From: Leguminivora glycinivorella
Taxonomy: Eukaryota; Arthropoda; Insecta; Lepidoptera; Tortricidae
Reading direction: 5' to 3'
Assembly (NCBI RefSeq): GCF_023078275.1
Contig: NC_062984.1
Coordinates: 20,060,578 to 20,124,577, forward strand
Length of the DNA stretch: 64,000 nucleotides
In this document: piece after piece, positions 22,640 through 32,405 of the stretch
Numbering within the stretch: the first letter of the stretch is position 1
Layout: the number at the start of each line of letters is the position of its first letter
The notes under the pieces: generated by a model
The model's database searches: none
Told to the model about the DNA's origin: nothing
What the model saw: the letters and a program-made list of their open reading frames with translations, nothing else
Translations under genes and position numbers: made by a program

Positions 22640-22742
22640 TCCGTGAGAACGCGCGCCACCCTGATTAGGCCGCGAACTCGCGGCCGCCAGCATGTACTTG
22701 TAGCGCGGCGATAGAATTGCGGAGTGAGCCGCCTCTGGTTCC
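22640..22742. repeat. GGCCGCGAACTCGCGGCCGC repeat
   Basis: Shares GGCCGCGAACTCGCGGCCGC and TTGTAGCGCGGCGATAGAAT with 1648-1700. CpG-rich palindromic core in AT-rich surroundings. Confidence 0.7.
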
Positions 22743-23616
22743 GCTCTCGACTCTTTCCTTCTTCAAAAATTTAATCAATCGGAACGAAATTTGAGAATCT
22801 GAATAACAATGAAATACCTAATCTATGTCGGACCGTTTAGCTTTTTTGGTTAATTGTTACCAATCTTGAGTATCACACCTTTTTTTGCGCCACAATGAAA
22901 AAGGCCGTTTTTGGAAATTTTTGATTGGCTCTAGAGTCTTTAAAAAGCAAAATATCAAAAAAATCAAAACGGTCCGACACAGATAAAAATAGCAATCTGT
23001 GTTGAAAAAATCATTGCTCTATCTTCAAAAACCAGGGAGGAAATAGTCGAGAGCGTTTGTATGGAGAATCGACCCCTACCGTATCGTCTTAATTTATATT
23101 TCACACCACTCTACGTATCTCGTAGCACGCTTTGGCGTAGCACGATTGATCTACGACCGCTACAATGTTCGTAGCATCCGCAATTCTTCGGTTACACGAA
23201 AATATTTCAAGCTAAGCGATAACAAATGTGCCTTCAGTTCGGTTCTGCTTGGAATTCTGAAAGACGGTGTGTTTAGAAAACTAAAATAATGTAAATATTT
23301 AATATAAATAAAATATTAGAGTTTTAAGGACAATACCTAATTAGCGTCAACAATCCGATTCATATGTTCTGTCATAACCTCTTGGCGCGTAATGTACTTT
23401 CTGAAGTACATTTGATTTCAATGGAATTTTAACTTTCATGTAAACAAATACAATATAATTTCTTTTGTTTCTAAAATTTGTCCAACAAATGAAATTGAAT
23501 TCAATCTCAAGCACAATAAGAATCAAAATTCGTGGGCGCTACGAGGATAAGTCATAAGTAGGTATAATTTTACGTTTCCAAAAAGATTCAACCGGATTTT
23601 GGAACCGGGATTTGAC
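22743..23616. other. No recognisable gene
   Basis: One patch (23034-23060) is shared with 9220-9245. 'CGTAGCACG' recurs around 23117-23150. Confidence 0.4.
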
Positions 23617-23885
23617 GACCGGTCTGGCGCAGTCGGTAGTGACCCTGCCTGCTATGCCGCGGTCCCGGGTTCGAATCCCGGTAAGGGCATTTATTTGTGT
23701 GATGAGCACAGATATCTGTTCCTGAGTCATGGATGTTTTCTACGTATATAAGTATTTATATATTATATATATCGTTGTCTGAGTACCCACAACACAAGCC
23801 TTCTTGAGCTTACCGTGGGCCTCAGTCAATCTGTGTAAGAATGTCCTATAATATTTATTTATTTATTTTATTTATTTATTTTATT
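23617..23885 (+). mobile_element. tRNA-derived SINE, family A
   Basis: Head GACCGGTCTGGCGCAGTCGG (A box) ... GGGTTCGAATCCCGG (B box), then body TTGTGTGATGAGCACAGATA and GTGTAAGAATGTCC, and a TTTA tail. The head resembles a tRNA but has no closing acceptor stem. Confidence 0.9.
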
Positions 23886-23935
23886 TTATTCAAACTAAGA
23901 CTTGTAACACAATAAAATGTAACCAAACTCTTCTT

Positions 23936-24013
23936 CCAAACCGAAGGGTAATTAGGCCTTATTTTGATTAGTCCGGTTTCCTCACGATGTTTCCCTTCAC
24001 AGAACGATGTAAG
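23936..24013 (-). mobile_element. SINE family B fragment, reverse
   Basis: CCGAAGGGTAATTAGGCCTT and TTTCCTCACGATGTTTCCCT match the reverse of the family-B body. Confidence 0.55.
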
Positions 24014-24046
24014 TCATCGTCAATATTTTTATCTGTAAGTGTTTTT

Positions 24047-24618
24047 AGGGTTCCGTAGTCAACTAGGAACCCTTATAGTTTCGCCATGTCTGTCTGTCCG
24101 TCCGTCCGTCCGTCCGTCCGTCCGTCCGTCCGTCCGTCCGTCCGTCCGTCCGCGGATAGTCTCAGTAACCATTAGCACTAGAAAGCTGAAATTTGGTAGC
24201 AATATGTATATCAATCACGCCAACAAAGTGCAAAAATAAAAAATGGAAAAAAATGTTTTATTAGGGTACCCCCCCTACATGTAAAGTGGGGGCTGATATT
24301 TTTTTCATTCCAACCCCAACGTGTGATATATTGTTGGATAGGTATTTAAAAATGAATAAGGGTTTACTAAGATCGTTTTTTGATAGTATTAATATTTTCG
24401 GAAATAATCGCTCCTAAAGGAAAAAAAAGTGCGTCCCCCCCCTCTAACTTTTGAACCATATGTTTAAAAAATATGAAAAAAATCACAAAAGTAGAACTTT
24501 ATAAATACTTTCTAGGAAAATTGTTTTGAACTTGATAGGTTCAGTAGTTTTTGAGAAAAATACGGAAAACTACGGAACCCTACCTACACTGAGCGTGGCC
24601 CGACACGCTCTTGACCGG
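24047..24618 (-). mobile_element. CCGGCCAAGAGCGTG...GGAACCCT element, reverse copy
   Basis: Inverted relative to 19948-20480, with a longer GTCC microsatellite (about 24094-24151). The two copies face each other about 3.6 kb apart. An open frame of repeated VRPS residues across the microsatellite is an artefact. Confidence 0.85.
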
Positions 24619-24714
24619 TTTTTTTTAATATATCATTTGTTTTACGTTATTCAATAAATTCTTTTGCATACCAAATGGGACTCAAAATGTAAATATTACT
24701 TCAACATCCAATTC

Positions 24715-24966
24715 GACCGGTCTGGCTCAGTCGGTAGTGACCCTGCCTGCTAAGCCGCGGTCCTGGGTTTGAATCCCGGTAAGGGCATTTATTTGTGTGA
24801 TGAGCACAGATATATTATTTGTTCGTGGGTCATGGATGTTTTCTATGTGCATAAGTATGTATTTATCTATTTAAGTATGTATATCGTCGCTTAACCCCAT
24901 AGTACAAGCTTTGCTTAGTTTGGGGCTAAGTTGATCTGTGTAAGGTGTCCCCAATATTTATTTAGG
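24715..24966 (+). mobile_element. tRNA-derived SINE, family A, variant tail
   Basis: Same head as 23617 (GACCGGTCTGGCTCAGTCGG). The tail differs: GGGGCTAAGTTGATCTGTGT then GGTGTCCCCAATATTTA. A second short copy of that tail lies at 25016-25062. Confidence 0.9.
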
Positions 24967-25354
24967 TTAGTGTTCTTGTGTTTTGTTTTATACTTGTACT
25001 TTTAAACATTCTGTGGTTTGGGGCTAAGTTGATCTGCGTTAGGTGTGCCCAATAATTACTTATTAATTTATTTTTAATATTTGTAAACACTACCCAGAAA
25101 CGTTTCATTAAAAAACTAACTCGCATAAATAATAAAATTGCACTCGCACAATTCTCACTTGGACTGGAAGCGAGGAAACTTCAGCAATAATAACAGGACG
25201 TAAATCTACACCTTTGGAAACAGTAAAATCTTGGCTTCAAAAGTAATAAAGCGAATATTGCGCAAATGTAGCTTTCCTTCACAGAAGTCCTAATGAAAAA
25301 AAAAAAACATTTTTTTTAATACATGGCACCTTGTGTCCATGTAGTGTATTATTA

Positions 25355-25460
25355 TTAACACTTTCGCAACCAAGAACCCGCCTGGTGGGCTCGTGAATTT
25401 TGATCAGACGCTGGAGAACCCGCTTGGCGGGTTCTCGCCATACAAGCGGGCGGTTAATAA
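25355..25460. repeat. GAACCCGCTTGGCGGGTTC repeat
   Basis: Contains the palindrome GAACCCGCTTGGCGGGTTC and GGGCTCGTGAATTTTGATCA. Related to 17276-17345. Confidence 0.6.
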
Positions 25461-25577
25461 ATTACGACTGGTTTCTTAGTGCCCCATTTTTTGTCCGGTA
25501 TGGAATGTGTTAACTAATATTGCAAAAAAAAACTATTGTCTCAAAACCATCGCACTAAAACAAGCTTTTTCGCATCA

Positions 25578-25798
25578 TCACTACATAGTATAAAACAAAG
25601 TCACTTTTTCTGTCCCTATGTCCCTATGTCCCTTTGTATGCTTAAATCTTTGAAACTACGCAACGGATTTAGATGCGGTTTTTTTTAATAGATAGAGTGA
25701 TTCAAGAGGAAGGTTTATATGTATAATAACATCCATTAAATAGTGGAGAAGTACTGTTATTTTTGAGGTTTCTAATGTGATGTCGTAAATAATTACAT
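25578..25798 (+). mobile_element. Helitron-like family 2, 5' part
   Basis: Begins TCACTACATAGTATAAAACA and continues AATCTTTGAAACTACGCAAC and TAGAGTGATTCAAGAGG. It stops where PLE repeat sequence begins. The same junction recurs at 26383-26595; a short form with a CTAG end is at 41838-42001. Confidence 0.7.
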
Positions 25799-26040
25799 GC
25801 GGGTAGATTATATTTATTTGTCTACCCCGAACATTTATATAAATTAATATCGGGTAGTTTTGTGTTGTTTACATGGGGTGACATTTTGCTGGGACGTCAG
25901 TCTTCCGCGACCACGGCCAGTGCAACCTGGCCGAAACGTTGGGAAAAAAGGTAAAAATAATGTTAATTAATCGCATTCGACCTGTCTGTATGTGACTTTA
26001 AATATGTGTACAAAGCGCGAGAACTTAGTGTTATCTTGAT
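25799..26040 (+). mobile_element. Penelope-like element terminal repeat (pLTR) fragment
   Basis: Shares GCGGGTAGATTATATTTATT, the hairpin GGCCAG-TGCAAC-CTGGCC followed by GAAACGTTGGGA (25914-25941), and the CGCGAGAACTTA end with 43382-44109, where it flanks PLE coding sequence. No coding part here. Confidence 0.75.
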
Positions 26041-26057
26041 AAGGGATAGGGATAGCG

Positions 26058-26357
26058 ATAATCGTAAATTCGTAAATAAACTTAAAAATAAACTTATGCT
26101 TGAAGCGTATTACACTGTTGACGAATTTTTCAACGACGTGCACTCTTGAACTGGTTCACTATACCAACCATTTTGAATTATAAAATTGAAATGTATCTTC
26201 GACAGCATGTTTGCATTAACTATGTAAGTTATAAGTGCCGACTGTAGACACTTAATAACAAAAAATAACAAAGAAGAATGTATTTATATGTAATTTTGTT
26301 GACATGTAAAACTATGTTTGATAAAGGAATAAATGAATGAATGAATGAATGAATGAT
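26058..26357 (+). mobile_element. LINE-like 3' tail ending in (ATGA)n
   Basis: Ends ATGTTTGATAAAGGAATAAA followed by ATGA repeats, and is embedded between two GATAGG/GATAGC blocks, so it interrupted the microsatellite. No coding sequence. Confidence 0.5.
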
Positions 26358-26382
26358 AGGGATAGCGATAGGGATAGCGATG

Positions 26383-26595
26383 TCACTACATAGTATAAAA
26401 CAAAGTCGCTTTCTCTGTCCCTATGTCCCTTTGTATGCTTAAATCTTTGAAACTACGCAACGGATTTTGATGCGGTTTTTTTTAATAGATAGAGTGATTC
26501 AAGAGGAAGGTTTATATGTATAATAACATCCATTAAATAGTGGAGAAGTACTGTTATTTTTGAGGTTTCTAATGTGATGTCGTAAATAATTACAT
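26383..26595 (+). mobile_element. Helitron-like family 2, 5' part, second copy
   Basis: Near-identical to 25578-25798 and joined to the same pLTR at the same base (TTACATGCGGG). The unit 26383-26836 therefore duplicates 25578-26040. Confidence 0.75.
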
Positions 26596-26836
26596 GCGGG
26601 TAAATTATATTTATTTGTCTACCCCGAACATTTATATAAATTAATATCGGGTAGTTTTGTGTTGTTTACATCTCCGGTGACATTTTGCTGGGACGTCAGT
26701 CTTCCGCGACCACGGCCAGTGCAACCTGGCCGAAACGTTGGGAAAAAAGGTAAAAATAATGTTAATTAATCGCTTTCGACCTGTATGTGACTTTAAATAT
26801 GTGTACAAAGCGCGAGAACTTAGTGTTATCTTGATA
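26596..26836 (+). mobile_element. Penelope-like pLTR fragment, second copy
   Basis: As at 25799-26040. Ends GTTATCTTGATAAG against the GATAGG microsatellite of the next Helitron-like element, whose 5' part is missing. Confidence 0.75.
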
Positions 26837-26977
26837 AGTGATAGGGATAGCGATAGGGATAGCGATAGGGATAGCGATAGCCATAGCGTTAGCGATAGCG
26901 ATAGCGATAGGGATAGAGATAGGGATACGGATAGGGATACGGATACGGATACGGAAACGGATACGGATACGGATAAT

Positions 26978-28225
26978 AAAATTAATCTCGCATACTTTTA
27001 AAATTTGGGAGCGCGTAATCAACGATAGGCTACGAACACTCACAACAGTGTCAGAAAACCAATGCGGATTTGTTCCCGGCAAGTCAACAACCGACGCACT
27101 GCATTCAATGCGAATCCTAATGGAACACCACAGGGATAACAAAGAAGACCTACATTTGGTGTTTATCGATTTAGAGAAGGCGTTTGATCGCATTCCCAGA
27201 CCGCTGATATGGCAAGCCCTAAGAGCCCAAAACATCCCCGAAAGCTACATCGCAATCGTTGCCGACATGTATGAAAGGGTAAATACGAAGGTACGATGTC
27301 CAGCCGGAGTTGGCGCAGAGTTCGATGTAAAGATGGGAGTACACCAGGGCTCAGCACTTAGCCCCCATCTTTTCAACCTCGTAATGGACTTTTTAACGTC
27401 CAAATCTCAACAACCCACACCCTGGAATATACTATACGCGGACGATGTGGTCTTAATTGACAAGGATCCGTCAGCCCTCCAATTGACGCTTGAAAGATGG
27501 AGATCGGCCTTGGAAAAGGCAGGACTCCGGATAAATAGGCAAAAAACGGAACACATGCACTGCAACTTTTCCGGGAATAACATCCAGCACACGCTCTATG
27601 TTCAACACACTACCTTAAGAACTGTGCCTACCTTTAAGTATTTAGGAAGCGTACTGGCAAACGACGGCACCATCGACGCTGATATCACTAATCGCATTGG
27701 CGCTGGCTGGCAGAAATGGAGAGAACTAACTGGAGTGCTGTGCGATACTAGAATGCCAGTAAGGGTTAAAGGAAAAGTCTATAAAACAGCAGTCAGACCA
27801 GCGATGACATACGGAGCGGAATGCTGGCCCTTGAAAAAGCAACAGACCGACAAGCTGCACGTTGCTGAAATGAAGATGCTGAGGTGGTCATCAGGGGTCA
27901 CACTACTAGACAGGGTACCTAACCGGTATATCCGTGGCAGCTTTAAAATAAGGCCAATACCTGACAAGCTGGAAGAAACACGACTACGCTGGTACGGCCA
28001 TGTCATGAGGAGGCCAGTCAACCACATGACACGAAAAGTGCTGGAACTGGAATCGAAACCAAGACTTCGCGGGGGATCTCGAACTACATGGATGTCTGTC
28101 ATAAGGAAAGACCTAAAGAATTCCAACACGAACACAGAGACGACCCAGAAAAGACCACTCTGGAGACTTAGGACTAGGAGAGCCGACCCCAAATAGAGAT
28201 GGGACTAAGGCCTGAAGAAGAAGAA
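26978..28225 (+). mobile_element. 5'-truncated RTE-clade LINE with 19-bp TSD
   Basis: Begins mid-RT and ends with a short 3' UTR (GGGACTAAGGCCTGAAGAAG, then GAA repeats), typical of RTE elements. GGATACGGATACGGATAAT lies exactly at both edges (26959-26977 and 28226-28244). As the target is a microsatellite, part of the duplication could be pre-existing repetition. Confidence 0.85.
26979..28196 (+). CDS. RTE-type reverse transcriptase, C-terminal part
   Basis: An uninterrupted 405-codon frame encodes most of the RT domain and the C-terminus of an RTE ORF2 polyprotein, which copies LINE RNA at the target nick. Visible motifs: SENQCGFVPGKSTTDA, motif A FIDLEKAFDRIP (catalytic Asp), motif B GVHQGSALSPHLFNLVMD, motif C YADD (27435-27446), and the C-terminal LRWYGHVMRRP...RRADPK. 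The endonuclease and N-terminal RT are missing through 5' truncation, so it cannot transpose itself. The frame happens to stay open upstream into the microsatellite (to 26838), adding a meaningless Ile/Gly/Arg stretch. No stop or frameshift within the element suggests a young insertion. Confidence 0.9.
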   Translation, partial: KLISHTFKIWERVINDRLRTLTTVSENQCGFVPGKSTTDALHSMRILMEHHRDNKEDLHLVFIDLEKAFDRIPRPLIWQALRAQNIPESYIAIVADMYERVNTKVRCPAGVGAEFDVKMGVHQGSALSPHLFNLVMDFLTSKSQQPTPWNILYADDVVLIDKDPSALQLTLERWRSALEKAGLRINRQKTEHMHCNFSGNNIQHTLYVQHTTLRTVPTFKYLGSVLANDGTIDADITNRIGAGWQKWRELTGVLCDTRMPVRVKGKVYKTAVRPAMTYGAECWPLKKQQTDKLHVAEMKMLRWSSGVTLLDRVPNRYIRGSFKIRPIPDKLEETRLRWYGHVMRRPVNHMTRKVLELESKPRLRGGSRTTWMSVIRKDLKNSNTNTETTQKRPLWRLRTRRADPK

Positions 28226-28829
28226 GGATACGGATACGGATAATTTAATATGGGTATCGTTAGAGGGATACGGATAATCGGTCGGCGGTCTCTTACAATC
28301 AAAGTGCTCTAAGACGATCGTTGTTTGCTTGCTTGAAGATTACGTTTGCGATAAGTATAAGCAAAATGTAAAAAATTGTAAGGGATAATAGAAAAAAGTA
28401 CTTTTTACCCACCGATCATATAGTGTCGAAATACGGGCTATGTGGGATGTTTATAAAGGTTTCCCCAGCGTATATAGAATTACCTACGCTGTGGTCGATG
28501 TGTAATATTTCTACAATCATTGCAAGCAAAAGTATTATGTGCAATCGAAATAATCGCAGATAAATATACCAGAGAAACCTAAGGATCCAAATGAAAATCT
28601 TAATGAATACTTTTATTACGCGGGCGAAGCCGCGGGTAAAAGCTAGTAAATAATAAAATTGCACTTGGACTGGAAGCGAGAAAACTTCAGCAATAATAAC
28701 AGGACGTACCTAAATCTACACCTTTGGAAACAGTAAAATCTTGGCTTCAAGAGTAATAAAGCGAATATTGCGTAAATGTGGCTTTTCTAAATAGAAGGTT
28801 CCTAATGGAAAAAAAAAGAAAACATGACT

Positions 28830-28923
28830 CTTTAGCACAACTTGCCTTGTCGCGCGCGAGTTCATACTTGAAGTCCGCGCTTGATGTATGGACTCGCGCG
28901 CGACAAGGCAAGTTGTGCTAAAG
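28830..28923. mobile_element. GC-rich palindromic MITE
   Basis: CTTTAGCACAACTTGCCTTG-TCGCGCGCGAG and its inverse form arms of about 40 bp around a 10-bp centre. Confidence 0.9.
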
Positions 28924-29766
28924 GGGCTGGTGTCATGTATTGTGTCTTCAAACTTCATAGATCCGGAAAAATACCGAGATAGAATCTTGGTCCTACATCG
29001 GATCGGATAATAGTGAGAACAGACAGTGATATTGACAGCGAACTGCCAGGATGCCCAAACCTGAAAACCTATTTGGGCATTTTCAGAAATTGAGACCCCC
29101 CAATTAGCGAAAGTTGTTAAAAAAATGTTAAAAATTAACTCGTTGTCAGTTTTGTGACAATAAATTAGGCATGAAATTTCAATAAAAATATTGTTGTGTT
29201 TCGGCTTACTTTAGGAAGAGTGTATTTTATATGTCTGTTCACACGTTTAACCACGCCCAATGAAATTAAAATACTAGAGCAACCTGAATTCGGACGGAAA
29301 CTTTATAAATGGTGCTTAGATAAGGCTTACTATAAGATAAGTGATCATTTCATTCCATTGACAATTGATTAGCATAATATAGCATATTTAAATATAATTC
29401 GTTATATTGTCTTCGGTTACCGCGATAGTTACTCATGAAATAAAACTATGGAAACGGATTAAATCGCGTATAATGAATTTAAAATACATCCCGACGTTTC
29501 GAACTCTTTACAGCGTTCGTGGTCAACGGGTGACTGAGGAAAAATTAAAATGTGCAAAAGCTACCCACATACAAGAAATATTAACGAACCATGACCACAA
29601 ATAATATAGATTTCTAAGGCATGTTCACACACTATTAATAAAGCTAGTTATACAATATTCAAAAAATTTACCATTATTATGTTAAAAAAATAATTAACCA
29701 ATTAATCTACACAAAATTGACAAAGAAACAAACTGCAAATGTCCAACACCATACAACACAAATGCC

Positions 29767-30925
29767 TCACAGCCTTCGTCGTGCTTGTTCCATTATCAGA
29801 TGTACTACTGGATCCCAAGCCGGTGGTAAAGTAAAGCCATCCTCTCTATTAAAGTTTGGATATTTTTTGATCTCAATGGCCTCTCGCAACATTCTGGGTA
29901 TATATCGCTTCTCCTTAGCAAGAACCAGAGGCTTGTCAAACTTTATAGCATGATTGACTTTACACTCTAAAAAATGAAGACCAACTAAGAGCAGTTTTCT
30001 CTTAGTTGACGTCAAGTTAATCACTACAATTACGATCTTATATAATTCAAATAAAGCTGATTACTAAAAACAACAAGGGAATGTATGATTGAACTAATAA
30101 CTTAGGTGTTTTGTTATTCCTAACCATTGTACACCTTGAATCAATTATTAACTTGTTAGGCATGACTATGTAACATAGGTTGATTCAATCCTTAGTTGAA
30201 CTTACTAAGGTAATTTAGTTAGCATAATTATTTTTCATGGAATTATTGAACAAAATCTTAATCGATTCAGTTACGTTGCAAAAGTAAGAGCAATCAAAAT
30301 TACTTTATTTGATTTGTCTAAGATCTTATCAGGCTCGTATGGAATCAAGATGCTTGACTACGACTATCAAAATATTGATAGGAGCAACCAAATTTTTTTT
30401 AGAGTGTATCCATGACATGTTCAGAGACTGCAGACCTTTGCCGACGGTGCTTGACATCCGCTATGTGTTCCTTCACCCGTGTGGAAATGCTTCGCTTCGT
30501 CTGTCCCACATATGACAGGCCGCACTCACAGTCTAGCCTGTACACTCCCGCATTTTGTAGAGGAGTTTGACATTTCACAGGCCTCAGGAATTGGGACATC
30601 TTCTTCATAGGCTTGAAATAAGTTTTAATAGAAGCCCGTTTCAAGATGTGGCTGATCCTATCCGTGACCCCTCTGACAAAAGGGAGAATAGCAGGCCGGC
30701 GCTCGACTGTAGGGATCTTCAAACGGGCCTTCTGCTTGACACGCGGTATCTTGAGCTCGTTCGCCAACAGCGCCTGCCTGGCATGTCGAAGCTCCGCGGC
30801 CAAATGCTGGTCGTCACATATCTTTTGGGCTCTCTGAAACAAAGATTTGCCTACAGTAGCTAGTTGACTGGGATGGTGGTGGGATTTGCCATTTAAGTAC
30901 CTATCAGTATGAGTAGGTTTTCTAT
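29767..30925 (-). pseudogene. Penelope-like RT C-terminus plus GIY-YIG endonuclease, split by a MITE
   Basis: Reading the minus strand from about 30925: VYRKPTHTDRYLNGKSHHHP is the end of the PLE RT domain. A linker with LATVGKSLFQRAQKICDD follows, then the GIY-YIG nuclease with GVYRLDCECGLSYVGQTKRS and TRVKEH, i.e. GVY and YVG motifs, a CxC pair and the catalytic-region Arg and Glu. A 444-bp MITE (29963-30406) cuts the gene just after SEHVMD. Beyond it the frame resumes at KVNHAIKFDKP, runs through IPRMLREAIEIKKYPNFNRE and ends at a stop at 29767. The RT fingers and palm (YxDD) are absent, so it is inactive. In intact elements this protein combines reverse transcription with target cleavage. 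Confidence 0.9.
29963..30406. mobile_element. TA-flanked MITE inside the PLE coding region
   Basis: Ends CACTCTAAAAAA and TTTTTTAGAGTG (12-bp TIR) with TA on each side (29961-29962, 30407-30408). A subterminal hairpin CAACTAAGAG...CTCTTAGTTG lies at 29982-30008. The TA target suggests Tc1/mariner-type mobilisation. Removing it with one TA restores the host gene's frame. Confidence 0.9.
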
Positions 30926-31075
30926 ACGGAGAAGCGATATATACTCAGAATGTTGCGAGAGGCCATTGAGATCAAAAAATATCCAAACTTTAATAGAGAG
31001 GATGGCTTTACTTTACCACCGGCTTGGGATCCAGTAGTACATCTGATAATGGAACAAGCACGACGAAGGCTGTGA
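30921..31075 (+). pseudogene. Penelope-like C-terminal coding fragment, inverted copy
   Basis: Plus strand encodes GEKRYILRMLREAIEIKKYP...REDGFTLPPAWDPVV and ends ARRRL-stop at 31073-31075. It duplicates the C-terminus read from the minus strand at 29767-29900 in opposite orientation. It is followed by pLTR with the same hairpin and GAAACGTCGGGA block (31320-31354). Confidence 0.85.
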
Positions 31076-31442
31076 GGCATTTGTGTTGTATGGTGTTGGA
31101 CATTTGCAGTTTGTTTCTTTGTCAATTTTGTGTAGATTAATTGGTTAATTATTTTTTTAACATAATAATGGTAAATTTTTTGAATATTGTATAACTAGCT
31201 TTATTAATAGTGTGTGAACCTGCCTTAGAAATTTATATTATTTGTGGTCATGGTTCGTTAATATTTCTTGTATGTGGGTAGCTTTTGCACATTTTAATTT
31301 TTCCTCAGTCACCCGTTGACCACGAACGCTGTAAAGAGTTCGAAACGTCGGGATGTATTTTAAATTCATTATACGCGATTTAATCCGTTTCCATAGTTTT
31401 ATTTTATAATTCGTTATTTCATAATTTTTTTTCGACAATTGT

Positions 31443-31640
31443 ATCAATTACCTAATTATTTAATTCGCACTATATGTAATAGCCTGGACTTTAATATAAG
31501 TATTTAGCTGTAAGATTAGCTTTAGTATTAACAATATTGTGCGCAGCGTCGCGGTGATTGTGATGATACCACCCTGACATATCTTTAAGACCGTTGTACC
31601 TAAGTTAAGTCACAGTCTGACAATAAACATTTCATTTCAT
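31443..31640 (+). mobile_element. LINE-like 3' tail ending in (ATTTC)n
   Basis: Ends AGTCACAGTCTGACAATAAA followed by CATTTCATTTCATTTAAT. The CAATAAA signal and simple tail are typical of a LINE 3' UTR. Non-coding; family not assigned. Confidence 0.5.
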
Positions 31641-31850
31641 TTAATTACATAAACTTTAAGCGAAAATCTACATTCAGAATGTAAAAAAACTAAATTTTTA
31701 TAGAGATTTTATGCTTAATTGTCGTCACAAAACTGACAGCGAGTTAATTTTTGTGAACAACTATTAGCGAAACTTATTGGGGGGACCCAAATTCTGAAAA
31801 TGCCCGTATGCATCATGGCAGTGAATGTGTTAATTTGTAGGTATTAGTTA

Positions 31851-31984
31851 CAGTCACTGGCGTAAATAAGTGACGAATTCTGTACCTTGCCGCTTTTAAT
31901 AGTTTGACAATTTCGTATGACATTTCAAACAAGACGTTAATATGACAAGGCACAGAAATCATCACTTATTTATGCCGGCGACTG
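31851..31984. mobile_element. TA-flanked palindromic MITE
   Basis: CAGTCACTGGCGTAAATAAG and its imperfect inverse CTTATTTATGCCGGCGACTG end the element; TA lies on each side. 134 bp. Confidence 0.88.
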
Positions 31985-32405
31985 TACTTAACCTCATTTG
32001 ATCCAATAAGCTAGAATAGTTTATTCAGTCTGATAGAATTACCTGTTGTAACTTTAAAAAGGTAGACGAAACGTGAGAAGTGAGAACAAACCAATTTAAT
32101 TTTCTAGTCCAATTTATCAAGCACAGATTACTTACCTATAGGTTAAGCACCCGATACATTTTGACAGGCTAATCATACCATAAGCATATGGGGTATTACT
32201 TGACAATACAACTGTAAGACTTCGCATCAACGTCAAATCACCGCTTAATTTTATCACATGTTGAATACATATATCAACAGTCATTAGCCGATGTGATGCA
32301 AACAAAACCCATTCATTGAAAAGTAATTACCTAAATTTGTTTTTTATCGAAGCGTCTGTGAGCGATATTGAATATTTTTAAATATTTATTAATCTCTTTA
32401 TTTAC
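31985..32405. other. No recognisable gene
   Basis: AT-rich; nothing identified. Confidence 0.4.

Larger units (their letters stand above)
26838..28646 (+). mobile_element. Helitron-like element, copy 3 (5'-truncated, split by RTE)
   Basis: Starts within the hexamer microsatellite; after the RTE insertion it resumes ATGGGTATCGTTAGAGGG and ends with the hairpin and CTAG (28643-28646). Matches 4076-4985. Confidence 0.8.
29406..31404. mobile_element. Penelope-like element, inverted on itself, 13-bp TSD
   Basis: TATAATTCGTTAT lies at both edges (29393-29405 and 31405-31417). Inside, a minus-strand segment (to about 30920) with RT end, GIY-YIG and pLTR is joined to a plus-strand segment (from about 30921) with the coding end and pLTR. 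The join falls in a shared TATACGG. Such inverted, 5'-truncated structures are characteristic of Penelope insertions. Confidence 0.88.
29076..31807. mobile_element. Outer foldback element holding a PLE
   Basis: 29076-29175 (GGGCATTTTCAGAAATTGAG ... AACTCGTTGTCAGTTTTGTG) is inverted at 31697-31807 (CACAAAACTGACAGCGAGTT ... CTGAAAATGCCC) with about 15-20% divergence. The interval carries a PLE (29406-31404) and a LINE tail (31443-31640). Exact ends not resolved. Confidence 0.65.

Noticed and set aside
23617..23695. Possible tRNA gene
   Set aside because: A and B boxes are present, but the ends do not pair as an acceptor stem, and the sequence continues into a SINE body that recurs at 24715 and 44230.
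24039..24239. Frame with repeated VRPS residues
   Set aside because: Caused by the GTCC microsatellite within a reverse-oriented non-coding repeat.
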